Notes: a model not told the origin generated them from the letters alone. 64,000 nucleotides of DNA from Actinomycetota bacterium (GCA_020161015.1 JAIUOT010000049.1:92101-156100); one strand, 5' to 3'. Counted from the stretch's first letter, positions 1-12,313 are shown. A program made the numbers and translations.

Positions 1-18
1 GAACCTGAGCGGTTCCCC

Positions 19-47
19 AGGGTTGTTACTCGCAAGAGGCAAGGCCT
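19..47 (+). promoter_or_regulatory. Ribonucleic antiterminator (RAT) of BglG/LicT type
   Basis: The segment holds GGTTGTTACT, a short loop, then GAGGCAAGGCCT, which follows the usual RAT layout of GGNTTGTTACTG...GCAGGCAAAACC. Its 3' end (41-47) overlaps the left arm of the terminator hairpin at 41-72, as expected if bound antiterminator prevents the terminator from forming. A BglG-type protein is encoded at 3613-4455 in the same operon. The promoter lies off the left edge of the window. Confidence 0.82.
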
Positions 48-72
48 GAGCCAGCTTCGGCATGCTCGCCTT
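41..72 (+). terminator. Conditional terminator in the bglF leader
   Basis: AAGGC (41-45) and GAGC (48-51) pair with GCTC (64-67) and GCCTT (68-72), with a two-base bulge and a 12-nt loop. No long T-run follows, which is common in high-GC actinobacteria. The left arm is shared with the RAT, so this is read as the attenuator controlled by the operon's own BglG protein. Confidence 0.7.
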
Positions 73-122
73 GTGCAACCTCCGGGGTATCGGCTCGGGT
101 CTTTCTGCGTTCTCGGCCCTGA

Positions 123-3493
<3,371 letters not shown>

Positions 3494-3495
3494 CC

Positions 3496-3579
3496 CCCGT
3501 CCGCTTCGCTACGCGACGTTCGTCCCGCTGCGTGAGTTCGGGCAGCGTTGTCGACTCCGCGTAGCGAAGCGGGGACGGG
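3496..3579 (+). terminator. Long inverted repeat between bglA and bglG
   Basis: An arm at 3496-3515 (cccgtccgcttcgctacgcg) is matched by its near-perfect complement at 3558-3579, around a 42-nt loop that can fold further. It lies between bglA and bglG and may be an intrinsic terminator or mRNA processing/stability hairpin lowering bglG expression. No T-run is present, so the function is inference. Confidence 0.5.
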
Positions 3580-3612
3580 TGCAGACTGGGCGCAGAGCCG
3601 GAAAGGCCGCAC

Positions 3613-4455
3613 ATGGAAGTGCTCAAGGTCTTCAACAACAACGTCGTGCTCGCCCGTGACCACGACGCGAGCGAGGTCGTGCTCACCGGGCGAGGGCTCG
3701 GCTACCAGGCGCGCCGCGGCGACCCGGTGGACGAGTCGCGGGTCGCCCAGCGGTTCCGTCCGGACGCGGAGCACGACGTCCAGCAGCTCACGGCGTTCCT
3801 CACCGAGATCCCGCCCGAGCACCTCGCGCTGGCTGCGGAGATCCTCCATGACGCGCAGGACGACCTGGAGACGACCTTCACCCAGGGCATGGTGATCCCG
3901 CTCGCCGACCACATCAGCTTCGCGATCAAGAGGGTGCGCCAGCACATCGCGGTCGAGTACCCGCTGCGTTCGGAGGTCGCGCACCTGTACCCCCGGGAGC
4001 TGCGGGTGGCGCGTCGTGCCGTCGCGCTCGTCGCCGCCCGCACCGGGGTGGACCTGCCGGCCGACGAGGCGGTGCCCATCGCCCTGCACTTCGTCAACGC
4101 GCTGTTCGCCACCGACGACCTGTCGCGGACGTTCCGGATGACCGAGCTCTTCCGGCAGGTGTTCGAGATCCTCGACTCCGCCTACGACCGGCACTTCGAC
4201 ACCGAGAGCATCAACGCCGCGCGGTTCATCACCCACCTGCGCTACTTCTTCGTCCGGGTGGACACCGACCGGCAGCTGATGGAGAACCCGGAGACCTTCA
4301 CGACCACGATCCGGCAGTCGTTCCCCGACGCCTACCTGTGTGCAGAGCGGGTGAAGGCGCTGCTGGAGTTGCGGCTCGAGAAGCCGATCAGCACCGACGA
4401 GGTGGTGTACCTGACCCTGCACGTCGCGCGCCTCGCCACCGAGGCGGCCCGCTGA
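3613..4455 (+). CDS. bglG: BglG/LicT-family transcriptional antiterminator
   Basis: This 280-residue RNA-binding antiterminator should control the bgl operon itself. The N-terminal CAT domain (about 1-55) has the typical opening MEVLKVFNNNVVLARD and carries the RNA-binding surface. Two PRD domains follow (about 65-170 and 170-280) with their conserved histidines, the sites through which PTS phosphotransfer tunes activity. A matching RAT lies at 19-47. The gene ends the operon, 119 nt after bglA, behind a large hairpin. Length is normal for the family. Confidence 0.92.
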   Translation: MEVLKVFNNNVVLARDHDASEVVLTGRGLGYQARRGDPVDESRVAQRFRPDAEHDVQQLTAFLTEIPPEHLALAAEILHDAQDDLETTFTQGMVIPLADHISFAIKRVRQHIAVEYPLRSEVAHLYPRELRVARRAVALVAARTGVDLPADEAVPIALHFVNALFATDDLSRTFRMTELFRQVFEILDSAYDRHFDTESINAARFITHLRYFFVRVDTDRQLMENPETFTTTIRQSFPDAYLCAERVKALLELRLEKPISTDEVVYLTLHVARLATEAAR

Positions 4456-4524
4456 TCTCGCCCCGCGGCCGCGCTCGCGTCCTCGGGTGCCCGGACCCGC
4501 CAGGCCAGGGCCGCCCTCCGTCCG

Positions 4525-4612
4525 TCCGAGGGCCAGCCTCCGCACTCGAGGGCCAGCCTTGACGTCGAGGGCCAGCACCGGCGTCCTGGCCCTCGGCAAC
4601 AAGGCTGGCCCT
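4525..4612. repeat. GAGGGCCAGC intergenic repeat, copy 1
   Basis: Three direct units of GAGGGCCAGC (4528, 4548 and 4567) are followed by inverted units reading CTGGCCCTCGGC, so the block can fold into a strong hairpin. Two related blocks occur at 57264-57376 and 57474-57570. The gap between bglG and the methyltransferase (4456-4677) otherwise shows no gene. Confidence 0.75.
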
Positions 4613-4677
4613 CGGCGGGGGCGGTGGGCGGCAGGGGCGGCGAGGGCGGTCCGAGGGGCGGGGGACGGGCGCCAGGC

Positions 4678-5289
4678 TCAGGCGGCGGGACGGACGGCCT
4701 CGACCACGTGGTCGATCGCGGTGTGGACGCCGACGTCGCCCGGCACCTGGCGGCGGACGACCTCCGCCCGCCGCACCACCAGTCCGAGCGCGCCGAGCAG
4801 GGCGGCGAGGTGGTCAGGGGTGGTCAGCAGGTCCGGGTCCCGGGGCCCGCCCCAGCCGCCCTCGAGGTTCGCCGCGTCGTGGCCGACCACCAGCACCGTC
4901 CCGCCCTCGGCAAGGCCGGTGGCGCAGTTCGCCAGCACCCGCCGCAGCTGGGGATCGGGGAGCTCGAGATAGCTGAGAAGGATCAGGTCGTAGCGACCCG
5001 GCGACGGACGGTAGGCCACGGCGTCGGCCACGATCGCGTCGACCGGACGGTTGAGCAGCGCCGAGCGCCCCTGGAGCCGTCCCACCGCCACCGAGGCGCG
5101 GTCGAGCGCGGTGACCCGCCATCCCCGCCCCGCGAGCCAGATCGCGTTCGCGCCGTCGCCGGCGGCGACGTCGAGCGCCGCGCCCGGGCGCAGGCGCCGG
5201 CACGCCGCCACCACGACCTCGTCCGGGGTCATGTCCCAGGCGGTCGCCGCGGCGGCGAGACGTTCGCCCCAGCCCGCTGCGTCGGTCAT
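4678..5289 (-). CDS. SAM-dependent class I methyltransferase
   Basis: The 203-residue protein has the Rossmann-type SAM-binding order: ALDVAAGDGANAIWLAGRG (glycine-rich motif I), VTALDRAS (acidic end of strand 2), IVADAVAYRP, then YDLILLSYLELP. It most resembles small UbiE/TehB-like methyltransferases; the substrate cannot be assigned. I chose ATG at 5289 because GGAGAGGTGGGG precedes it and the homology begins there, although the frame stays open further upstream. It is divergent from the ene-reductase at 5371, with about 80 nt between them. Confidence 0.78.
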   Translation of the reverse strand: MTDAAGWGERLAAAATAWDMTPDEVVVAACRRLRPGAALDVAAGDGANAIWLAGRGWRVTALDRASVAVGRLQGRSALLNRPVDAIVADAVAYRPSPGRYDLILLSYLELPDPQLRRVLANCATGLAEGGTVLVVGHDAANLEGGWGGPRDPDLLTTPDHLAALLGALGLVVRRAEVVRRQVPGDVGVHTAIDHVVEAVRPAA

Positions 5290-5370
5290 CGCCCCACCTC
5301 TCCAGGCGAGGCTAGGGCCGGTTGGCGGACGGCACGCCGGGCGCAACAGGGCCGTCCCTAACCTGTAACC

Positions 5371-6462
5371 ATGCCGTCCCTTTTCGACCCGCTCACGCTG
5401 CGGGACCTGACCATCCCGAACCGGATCTTCCTCGCGCCCATGTGCCAGTACCAGTGCGAGGCGCGCGACGGCGTGCCCACCGACTGGCACCTGGTGCACC
5501 TGGGAGCGCGGGCGTCCGGCGGCTTCGGGCTGCTGATCGCCGAGGCGACCGGCGTGGTGCCGGAGGGACGCATCACCCCGGAGTGCCCCGGGCTGTGGAA
5601 CGACACCCAGGCGGCCGCGTGGAAGCGCGTCGTCGACTTCTGCCACGGGCAGGGCGCCGCCATGGGGATCCAGCTCGCGCACGCCGGACGCAAGGCGTCC
5701 ACCTACCGTCCCTTCGCCCACCGCTCGGGCTCGGTGCCCGCCGACGACGGCGGCTGGGAGACCTTCGGGCCGTCCGCCGTGCCGTTCCCCGGCCTGGAGA
5801 CCCCGACCGAGGCGACGCCGGGCTACCTCGCCCACGTGGTCGAGGCCTTCGCAGCCGCCGCGCGCCGGGCCGACGCCGCCGGCTTCGACGTCGTCGAGGT
5901 GCACGCCGCGCACGGCTACCTCCTGCACGAGTTCCTGTCGCCGCTGTCCAACCAGCGCACCGACGGCTACGGCGGCGACCTGGCGGGCCGCTCACGCCTG
6001 CTGCTCGAGGTCGTGGACGCGGTGCGCGCGGCCTGGCCGGCAGGGAAGCCGCTGTTCGTGCGGATCTCCGCGTCGGAGTGGACCGACGGCGGGTTCGGTG
6101 TCGAGGAGGCCACCGAGGTGGCACGCCTGCTCGGCGAGCACGGCGCCGACCTCGTGCACGTCTCCAGTGGCGGCAACGTGCTGGCCCCGATCCCGGCCGG
6201 CCCCGGCTACCAGGTGCCGCTCGCGGCCGCCGTGCGCTCGGCCGGGCTGCCGGTGTGCGCCGTCGGCCTGATCACCGACCCGCGGCAGGCGCAGAAGGTG
6301 CTGGACGACGGCAGCGCCGACGCGGTCGCCCTCGCCCGGGTCGCGCTGCGCGAGCCGGCGTGGCCGCTGCGGGCCGCCGCGGAGCTCGAGTGCGACGACT
6401 GCGCCCGCTACCCCGACTCCTACCTGAGGGGACGCTGGCCCGCCGCGGAACCCGTCCGCTGA
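5371..6462 (+). CDS. Old yellow enzyme-family NADH:flavin oxidoreductase (YqjM-like)
   Basis: The 363-residue FMN protein should reduce activated C=C bonds of enones or nitro compounds with NAD(P)H. It belongs to the thermophilic-like/YqjM class: PMCQYQC near residue 25 carries the redox-sensing Cys, VHAAHGYLLHEF holds the paired histidines and the tyrosine, and LSPLSNQRTDGYGG is the family signature. The length is usual. A -10 hexamer TAACCT (5359-5364) ends only 6 nt before the ATG and there is no Shine-Dalgarno, so the transcript is probably leaderless. Confidence 0.9.
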   Translation: MPSLFDPLTLRDLTIPNRIFLAPMCQYQCEARDGVPTDWHLVHLGARASGGFGLLIAEATGVVPEGRITPECPGLWNDTQAAAWKRVVDFCHGQGAAMGIQLAHAGRKASTYRPFAHRSGSVPADDGGWETFGPSAVPFPGLETPTEATPGYLAHVVEAFAAAARRADAAGFDVVEVHAAHGYLLHEFLSPLSNQRTDGYGGDLAGRSRLLLEVVDAVRAAWPAGKPLFVRISASEWTDGGFGVEEATEVARLLGEHGADLVHVSSGGNVLAPIPAGPGYQVPLAAAVRSAGLPVCAVGLITDPRQAQKVLDDGSADAVALARVALREPAWPLRAAAELECDDCARYPDSYLRGRWPAAEPVR

Positions 6463-6484
6463 GACGCCACCGCGGCCGCGCCGC

Positions 6485-7429
6485 TCAGCCGACGACCAGG
6501 CGCCCGTCGACGACCGAGACCGGCAGCGGGTCGATGATCGTGCCGCCGAAGCCGCCGTCCGGGGTCTGGTGGACGAAGGCGAGGAACCGCCACTCACCGG
6601 TGTCGCGCAGCGGCACGAGGCGGCCCACGTACAGCCCGGGCGGTGAGATGACCGACGCGCCGGCGAGGTCGTAGGGTCCGAGCGCGGACCCCGCGGTGGC
6701 GGCCCACGTCCCGCCCGCCGCGCCGGCAGCCCTGCGTGCGGCGGACAGGTCGCGGCCGGGGCAGCTGAAGAGCAGGAAGTGGTGGCCGTCCACCTCGACG
6801 GTGTGCAGCACCTCCAGGTGTCCGAACCCCTGGCCGACCCGGCTGAGCGGTTCGCGCACCTCCCAGGTGCGAAGGTCGGGGCTCCAGCAGTGCCCGACGA
6901 CGCCGCGGTCGTCCACCGGCCCGGTGTTGCCGCGGGCGGTGACCAGCATGTGCCAGCCGTTCCCGTCCGGGTCGGCGAACACCCACGGGTCGCGGAACGC
7001 CCAGTCGTGCCAGCCACCGTCGAGCGGCTCATACCAGCGGTCGTCGGCTTCCGCGACCGGGGTCGGGTGCCGCGTCCAGCTGTACAGGTCGGGGGACGTG
7101 GCCAGGCCCACCCGCTGCTCGTTGCTGCCGGACGCCGCCAGCGTGGCGCCGGTGTAGAACAGCAGCCAGGTCCCGTCCGGGTGGCGGACGACCGACCCCG
7201 TCCAGGTGGCCAGGTCGTCGAACGCGGGGGACGCGGCGTGGACGAGCACGTCCTCGACCCGCGTCCAGTGCGCGAGGTCCGTGGACACCGCGTGACCGAT
7301 CCCCGCCCGGTAGTGGCGCCGTTCGGGGTCCTTCAGGGCCTTGGACGCGAACAGGAAGAACAGGTGATACCGCTCGCCGTCGTCGGCCGTCCAGAAGTCC
7401 CAGACCCAGGAGTCCGGAAGCGCGAACAC
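6485..7429 (-). CDS. Glycoside hydrolase, five-bladed beta-propeller (GH32/43/68-like)
   Basis: This 314-residue protein shows the five-bladed propeller motifs of GH32/GH43/GH68 enzymes: WDFWTADDGERYHLFFLFA near the N-terminus with the candidate nucleophile Asp, repeated blade motifs such as STDLAHW and SPDLYSW, FRDPWVF (the RDP motif) and HLEVLHTVEVDG as the likely acid/base region. No signal peptide is visible, so an intracellular fructosidase- or phosphorylase-like role is possible; the substrate is unknown. The GTG start overlaps the pckG stop (TAGTG at 7431-7427), implying translational coupling. That is an unexpected partnership. Confidence 0.72.
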   Translation of the reverse strand: MFALPDSWVWDFWTADDGERYHLFFLFASKALKDPERRHYRAGIGHAVSTDLAHWTRVEDVLVHAASPAFDDLATWTGSVVRHPDGTWLLFYTGATLAASGSNEQRVGLATSPDLYSWTRHPTPVAEADDRWYEPLDGGWHDWAFRDPWVFADPDGNGWHMLVTARGNTGPVDDRGVVGHCWSPDLRTWEVREPLSRVGQGFGHLEVLHTVEVDGHHFLLFSCPGRDLSAARRAAGAAGGTWAATAGSALGPYDLAGASVISPPGLYVGRLVPLRDTGEWRFLAFVHQTPDGGFGGTIIDPLPVSVVDGRLVVG

Positions 7430-9267
7430 TAACCGGCCCCGGCGATCCGCGCCCGCAGCGCGGCCAGCTGGCCGGTGAGCTCCGCGGGCAGCCGGTCGCC
7501 GAACTGGGCGAAGTACTCCTCGGTCAGGTCGGCCTCCTCGGCCCAGGCCTGCGGGTCGAGGGCGAAGAGGGCGGCCAGGTCGTGCTCGCTCAGGTCCAGG
7601 CCCTCGAGGTTGAGGTCGCCGGGGACGGGGATGCGCCCGGAGAGCGCATCCACGGCGTCCACCTCGCCGGCGACCCGACGCAGCGCCCATTCGATCGCGC
7701 GCGCGTTCTCGCCGAACCCGGGCCACAGCCAGTGGCCGTCCTCGTCCTTGCGGAACCAGTTCACCTGGAAGATGCGCGGCGCCCCCTCGCCCAGCGACGC
7801 ACCCATCCGCAGCCAGTGCGCCCAGTAGTCGGCCATGTTGTAGCCGCAGAACGGGAGCATCGCGAACGGGTCGCGGCGCAGCGCCCCCACGAGGCCCTCG
7901 GCGGCCGCGGTCTGCTCGCTCGACACCGTGGCGCCGACGAACACGCCGTGCTGCCAGTCGTAGGACTCGCTGATCAGCGGGACGTTGGTCGCCCGGCGTC
8001 CGCCGAAGAGGATGACGTCGATCGGGACGCCCGCGGGGTCCTCCCAGTCCGGGGAGATCGACTCGGCCTGGGAGGCGTGGACGGTGAACCGCCCGTTCGG
8101 GTGGGACGCGGGACGCCCGGAGCCCGGCGTCCAGTCGTTGCCCTGCCAGTCGATGAGGTGCGCGGGGGGCTCGGACGTCAGTCCTTCCCACCAGACGTCG
8201 CCGTCGTCGGTGAGCGCGACGTTGGTGAAGATCGTGTCGTGGCTGATCGCGTGCAGGCAGGTCGGGTTGGTCTGTTCCGAGGTCCCCGGCGCCACTCCGA
8301 AGAAGCCGTTCTCCGGGTTGATCGCGTACAGCCGGCCGTCCGGCCCGGGCCGCATCCACGCGATGTCGTCGCCGACGGTCTCCACCGTCCAGCCGGGGAT
8401 CGTCGGCCGCAGCATGGCGAGGTTGGTCTTGCCGCACGCCGAGGGGAAGGCCGCGGTCAGGTGGAAGACGCGCCCGTCGGGGCCGGTGATCCGCAGGATC
8501 AGCATGTGCTCGGCCAGCCAGCCCTCGTCCCGGGCGAGGACGGACGCGATCCGCAGCGCGAAGGACTTCTTGCCCAGCAGCGCGTTGCCGCCGTAGCCGG
8601 AGCCGTAGGACCAGATCTCGCGGGTCTCGGGGAAGTGGGTGATGTACTTCGTGTCGTTGCACGGCCACGGGACGTCCGGGCGGGTGACCCCCGCCTCGTC
8701 GACGAGCGGGTAGCCCGTCGAGTGCACCGCCGGCACCCAGGGGGCACCGGAGGCGATGGCGGCGAGGGCCGGCGCGCCGATGCGGGTGGTCAGGCGCATG
8801 TTCACCACAACGTAGGGACTGTCGGTGATCTCGACGCCCAGCCGGGTCAGCTCGCCGCCCAGGGGGCCCATCGAGAACGGGATCACGTACATCGTCCGCC
8901 CGCGCATGCTGCCCGCGAAGAGCCCGGCGAGGGTGCGCTTCATGGCCTCGGGTTCGGCCCAGTTGTTGGTCGGGCCGGCGTCGGCCTCGTCCACGGAGCA
9001 GATGAACGTCCGCCCCTCGACCCGGGCGACGTCGGACGGCGCCGAGCGGGCGAGGTACGAGCCGGGACGCAGGTCGGGGTTCAGGCGGATGAAGGTCCCG
9101 GAGGCCACCATCTGGTCGTACAGCCGGTCCCGCTCCTCGACCGAACCGTCGCACCAGTGGATGGCGTCGGGCAGGGTGAGCTCGGCCACGCCGGTGACCC
9201 AGGAGACCAGCTCGGGGGGCGCACCGGCGGGTGCGGTCTGTGCGATGGTCGGAGTGTCCAGGGCCAC
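7429..9267 (-). CDS. pckG: Phosphoenolpyruvate carboxykinase, GTP-dependent
   Basis: The 612-residue enzyme interconverts oxaloacetate + GTP and PEP + CO2 + GDP, the entry to gluconeogenesis or an anaplerotic CO2-fixing step. [13 protein letters not shown] is the kinase-1a P-loop with the reactive cysteine, followed by VGDDIAWM and [14 protein letters not shown] of the GTP-type family, with [13 protein letters not shown] further upstream. The open frame extends to 9426, but I chose GTG at 9267 because CGAGGAGG precedes it and the product then has the family length. The 3' end overlaps the start of the GH gene by one base. Confidence 0.93.
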   Translation of the reverse strand: MALDTPTIAQTAPAGAPPELVSWVTGVAELTLPDAIHWCDGSVEERDRLYDQMVASGTFIRLNPDLRPGSYLARSAPSDVARVEGRTFICSVDEADAGPTNNWAEPEAMKRTLAGLFAGSMRGRTMYVIPFSMGPLGGELTRLGVEITDSPYVVVNMRLTTRIGAPALAAIASGAPWVPAVHSTGYPLVDEAGVTRPDVPWPCNDTKYITHFPETREIWSYGSGYGGNALLGKKSFALRIASVLARDEGWLAEHMLILRITGPDGRVFHLTAAFPSACGKTNLAMLRPTIPGWTVETVGDDIAWMRPGPDGRLYAINPENGFFGVAPGTSEQTNPTCLHAISHDTIFTNVALTDDGDVWWEGLTSEPPAHLIDWQGNDWTPGSGRPASHPNGRFTVHASQAESISPDWEDPAGVPIDVILFGGRRATNVPLISESYDWQHGVFVGATVSSEQTAAAEGLVGALRRDPFAMLPFCGYNMADYWAHWLRMGASLGEGAPRIFQVNWFRKDEDGHWLWPGFGENARAIEWALRRVAGEVDAVDALSGRIPVPGDLNLEGLDLSEHDLAALFALDPQAWAEEADLTEEYFAQFGDRLPAELTGQLAALRARIAGAG

Positions 9268-9643
9268 GAAGCCTCCTCGAATCGTGTCGCACGGACGGGG
9301 TCCGTGGCGGATAGCACATCCTGCGCGCCGTGAACGTCGTGTGGCACGCGCGTGGACATTCGTGCAGATCTTCGCCAGCCCCTTCCCCAACAGCCCGGGA
9401 TGGCCCGAAAATACGCGCCCGCGCACGAGCCGACATCCGCGGCTCGGTCATCTCCGAGTCTGCCACACGGGGAAATGAACAGTGTTAAGGTCCCGACGAG
9501 GGGCAGGTCTCCCGACGCTGACGCCCTCGGCGCCCGCAGCGCAGCGGGTCGTCGCGGGGTGCCAAGGGGGGAGTTGGCCGGCGTCCGGGCGTCTTGGGGG
9601 TCGTCCGGGGCGCGTCGGGAGGCCTCCCCGTCTCCGGGCCGGT
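9268..9643. other. Intergenic region upstream of pckG and tRNA-Arg
   Basis: No convincing gene is seen. It should contain the pckG promoter on the minus strand (a TATCC-containing hexamer is the complement of 9307-9312). A small hairpin (GAGCCG/CGGCTC, 9427-9445) and a G-rich stretch around 9560-9660 are the only other structures noticed. Confidence 0.5.
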
Positions 9644-9673
9644 TTGGACGGTTCCGGGGCGGTCAAGTAAGGT
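9644..9673 (+). promoter_or_regulatory. tRNA-Arg promoter
   Basis: TTGGAC (9644-9649) and TAAGGT (9668-9673) are separated by 18 bp. The predicted transcription start is about 8 nt upstream of the mature tRNA. Confidence 0.6.
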
Positions 9674-9688
9674 TGAGGACGCTGTCCG

Positions 9689-9761
9689 GCGCCCGTGGCT
9701 CAACGGATAGAGCATCTGACTACGGATCAGAAGGTTGGGGGTTCGAGTCCCTCCGGGCGCG
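9689..9761 (+). tRNA. tRNA-Arg(ACG)
   Basis: A 73-nt cloverleaf. Acceptor stem GCGCCCG/CGGGCGC, D-arm GCTC/GAGC, anticodon stem TCTGA/TCAGA with loop CTACGGA giving anticodon ACG, and T-loop TTCGAGT. A34 would be deaminated to inosine by the TadA encoded at 34795-35247. CCA is not encoded. Confidence 0.95.
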
Positions 9762-9766
9762 CAAGG

Positions 9767-9802
9767 CTGAAGTGCCGTCGGTCTCCACCGGCGGCACTTC
9801 AG
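9767..9802 (+). terminator. Terminator hairpin after tRNA-Arg
   Basis: CTGAAGTGCCG (9767-9777) pairs perfectly with CGGCACTTCAG (9792-9802). No T-run follows. Position right behind the tRNA supports termination or 3' processing. Confidence 0.7.
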
Positions 9803-9884
9803 CGTTCCCGGCGCAGGGCCGCAGCGAAACCCCTCCTCGGCAGCCGGTTGCGGGACGCAGGGGCCCGTCTGGCACCCTTGAGGT

Positions 9885-10694
9885 GTGAGTCGCCACTTCG
9901 CCTCCCCGACCGAGCCCTGGTTCCGCATCGGCCGGCTCGAGGTGTCCACCGTCGTCCTGGCCTGCCTGATCGCCGTCGCGTCCGGGATCGCCTGGGTCGT
10001 GGCGCCCGGCCTGGCGTCCGCGCTCTACTTCAACTCCCAGCTCGTGGCGGCGGGCGAGGTGTGGCGCATCGTCACCTGGCCGCTGGCCAACGACCTGTGG
10101 GTGGTGATCACCGCCTTGGTGCTGTGGTACTTCGGGTCCGACATCGAACGCCTCGTCGGGCGCACCCGGATGGCCTGGCTGCTCGTGGGCACCTGGGCGG
10201 TGCTGACCGCGGCGTCCACGGTGGTCGAGCTGCTTCCCGCCCTGCGCGGCGCCGCGCTCGCCGGCCTCGGCCCGATCGAACTGGCCGTCCTGCTGCTGTG
10301 GATCGCCGAGTACCCCAACCGGCCGTTCTTCTTCGGCATCCCGGCGTGGATCTTCGGTGCGATCATCCTCGGGCTCCAGGTCGTGACGATGCTGGCCGGG
10401 CAGCGGTACGGCTCGCTGCTCAGCCTGCTCCTCGGGTTCGCCTTCGTCGCGATCCTCGGACGCCGCTTCGGGCTGCTCGGCGCGTACGAGTGGGTGCCCG
10501 GCCGGCCGGCGGCGCCGCCCTCGCGGGCACCCCGGGTGTCGCGGGCCACGGCGCGGCAGGAGTCGCGCAACCGCAGCGATCGGGAGCAGCTCGACGCGCT
10601 GCTCGACCAGATCAACGAGAAGGGCATCCAGAGCCTCACCAGCGGGCAGAAGCGCGAGCTGATGCGGTTGCGCGAGCGCCTGCGCCGCGGCTGA
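9885..10694 (+). CDS. Rhomboid-like integral membrane protein lacking the catalytic serine
   Basis: The 269-residue protein has about six hydrophobic segments between residues 20 and 200 and a charged cytoplasmic tail rich in Arg/Glu. GEVWRIVTWPLAND resembles the WR..T motif between the first two helices of rhomboids, and RPFFFGIPAWIFGAI fits a derlin/rhomboid-like fold. Where active rhomboids have GxSG, this protein reads AGLGPIEL, so no catalytic serine is evident; a non-proteolytic role is likely. The start is GTG at 9885 after TTGAGGT. It stands alone between tRNA-Arg and lysG. Confidence 0.68.
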   Translation: MSRHFASPTEPWFRIGRLEVSTVVLACLIAVASGIAWVVAPGLASALYFNSQLVAAGEVWRIVTWPLANDLWVVITALVLWYFGSDIERLVGRTRMAWLLVGTWAVLTAASTVVELLPALRGAALAGLGPIELAVLLLWIAEYPNRPFFFGIPAWIFGAIILGLQVVTMLAGQRYGSLLSLLLGFAFVAILGRRFGLLGAYEWVPGRPAAPPSRAPRVSRATARQESRNRSDREQLDALLDQINEKGIQSLTSGQKRELMRLRERLRRG

Positions 10695-10732
10695 CGGCCC
10701 GCCCACGGGCGTCGTCGCCAGGACGCGGCGAG

Positions 10733-11614
10733 TCAGCGGCGCAGCGTCGCCGCCCCGGCGCGGACGGCGTCGGCGACCGCGTCGAGGCTGGTCGTGTGCA
10801 GCGCCCACTGCTGCCAGAACAGCGCCACGTCCACCGTGCGCAGGACGGAGCCGGGGACAGAGGACAGGTCGACCTCCGGGCCGGTGCGCCGCTCGAGGTC
10901 GGGCAGCATCCCCCAGCCGTAGCCGAGCTGGACCGCCTCGGAGAACTGGGTGCTCGCCGGCACCAGGTGTACCGGAGGGGCGTCGGCCGACACCCCCGCC
11001 TCCGCGAGCCGTTCCGACTGGAGCTGGTCTCGGGAGTCGAACACCACGACCGGGGCGCGCCGGAGGGCCTCCGCGTCCACCCCGGCGGCGAACCAGCGCT
11101 CGGCGAAGGCGGCGGAAGCGATCGGGCGGTAGCGCATCGCGCCCAGCGGCTCGACCGTGCAGCCCTGCACCGGCGTGCGCTGGCTGGTGATCGCGGCCAT
11201 CGCCGTGCCGTCGCGCAGGAACTCCGTGGTGTGCGCCTGGTCCTCGCGCAGGAACGTGACCCGGACCTGCCCCGCGACCGGGGCGAGCGCGCGCAGCGTC
11301 CAGGTGGCCAGCGAGTCGGCGTTGACGGCCAGTCGCACCTCCGGCGGGCCGGCGGACGCCGTGCCGAGCGAAGCCTCGACGTCGGCGGCGAGCGCCTCCA
11401 GTTGCCGCGCCAGGCGCAGCACGGGGCGCCCGGGCTCGGTGGGGACGACCGGTCGGCTCCGCCGCAGCAGGACGGCGCCGACGGATCGCTCCAGCGCCTT
11501 GAGCCGCTGGCTGACGGCCGACGGGGTCAGGTGCAGGGCGGTCGCGGCCGCCTCCAGCGTCCCGTGGTCGACGACGGCGGCGAGGGCGCGCAGCTGAGGG
11601 AGGTCCCAGTCCAT
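10733..11614 (-). CDS. lysG: LysR-family regulator, LysG/ArgP type
   Basis: This 293-residue regulator has an N-terminal winged helix (about 3-60; LAAVVDHGTLEAAATALHLTPSAVSQRLKALE) and a substrate-binding domain to the C-terminus. It is divergent from a LysE exporter 81 bp away, the arrangement known from Corynebacterium, where LysG activates lysE when lysine or arginine accumulates. TAACCT ends 7 nt before the ATG on this strand, suggesting a leaderless mRNA. Confidence 0.88.
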   Translation of the reverse strand: MDWDLPQLRALAAVVDHGTLEAAATALHLTPSAVSQRLKALERSVGAVLLRRSRPVVPTEPGRPVLRLARQLEALAADVEASLGTASAGPPEVRLAVNADSLATWTLRALAPVAGQVRVTFLREDQAHTTEFLRDGTAMAAITSQRTPVQGCTVEPLGAMRYRPIASAAFAERWFAAGVDAEALRRAPVVVFDSRDQLQSERLAEAGVSADAPPVHLVPASTQFSEAVQLGYGWGMLPDLERRTGPEVDLSSVPGSVLRTVDVALFWQQWALHTTSLDAVADAVRAGAATLRR

Positions 11615-11658
11615 GGAGCCAAGGTTAAGCCACGCTAAGGAACCCGGAGAAACATTCG

Positions 11659-11688
11659 TTGGACTTCACAGGACCGCGCCCGTAGCGT
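11659..11688 (+). promoter_or_regulatory. lysE promoter
   Basis: TTGGAC (11659-11664), 18-bp spacer, TAGCGT (11683-11688). The GTG start lies 7 nt after the -10, so transcription and translation probably begin at the same base. LysG should bind in this 81-bp gap. Confidence 0.6.
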
Positions 11689-11695
11689 CGGAGCC

Positions 11696-12313
11696 GTGCT
11701 TCCCACCGCCCTCTCCGGACTCGGCTTCGGGCTCAGCCTCATCGTGGCGATCGGCGCGCAGAACGCTTTCGTGATGCGGCAGGGCCTGCGACGCGAGCAC
11801 GTCGGGGTCGTGGTGGTGATCTGCGCGCTGAGCGACATCGTCCTGATCGCTCTCGGCACCGGCGGCGTCGGCGCGGTCATCTCCGCCCACCGGCCGGTGC
11901 TCGCCGGGGTCACGGTCGTCGGCAGCGCCGTGCTGTTGTGGTACGCGGCCACGGCGGTGCGTCGTGCAGTGCGCCCGGTCGCGCTCGTTGCGGACTTCGG
12001 CGGCGAGGCGGGACGGATGGTCCCGGTGGCCGTGACGGCGCTCGCGCTCACCTGGCTGAACCCCCACGTCTACCTGGACACCGTGGTCCTGCTGGGTTCG
12101 GTCGCCTCCGCACAGGCGTCCCCGTGGACGTTCGCCGCCGGCGCCATGGTGGCCAGCGTGGCGTGGTTCGCCGGGCTCGGCTACGGCGCGCAGGTGCTGC
12201 GTCCGCTGTTCGCGCGGCCCGCGGCGTGGCGCGTGTTCGACCTCGGCGTCGCCGCCGTCATGACGACGGTCGCGGTGGGCCTGCTGCTCGGGCTCCGAGG
12301 GGACGCCGGCTGA
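11696..12313 (+). CDS. lysE: L-lysine/L-arginine exporter, LysE family
   Basis: The 205-residue protein has five to six membrane helices and the LysE opening GLSLIVAIGAQNAFVMRQGL, with ALTWLNPHVYLD at the third helix, both characteristic of the family. It exports basic amino acids when intracellular levels rise, for example during growth on peptides. Divergent neighbour lysG is the predicted activator. No ribosome binding site is seen, in keeping with a leaderless GTG. Confidence 0.92.
   Translation: MLPTALSGLGFGLSLIVAIGAQNAFVMRQGLRREHVGVVVVICALSDIVLIALGTGGVGAVISAHRPVLAGVTVVGSAVLLWYAATAVRRAVRPVALVADFGGEAGRMVPVAVTALALTWLNPHVYLDTVVLLGSVASAQASPWTFAAGAMVASVAWFAGLGYGAQVLRPLFARPAAWRVFDLGVAAVMTTVAVGLLLGLRGDAG

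Noticed and set aside
7582..9333. 583-codon plus-strand frame over pckG
   Set aside because: Antisense of the PEP carboxykinase gene, whose motifs are unambiguous.
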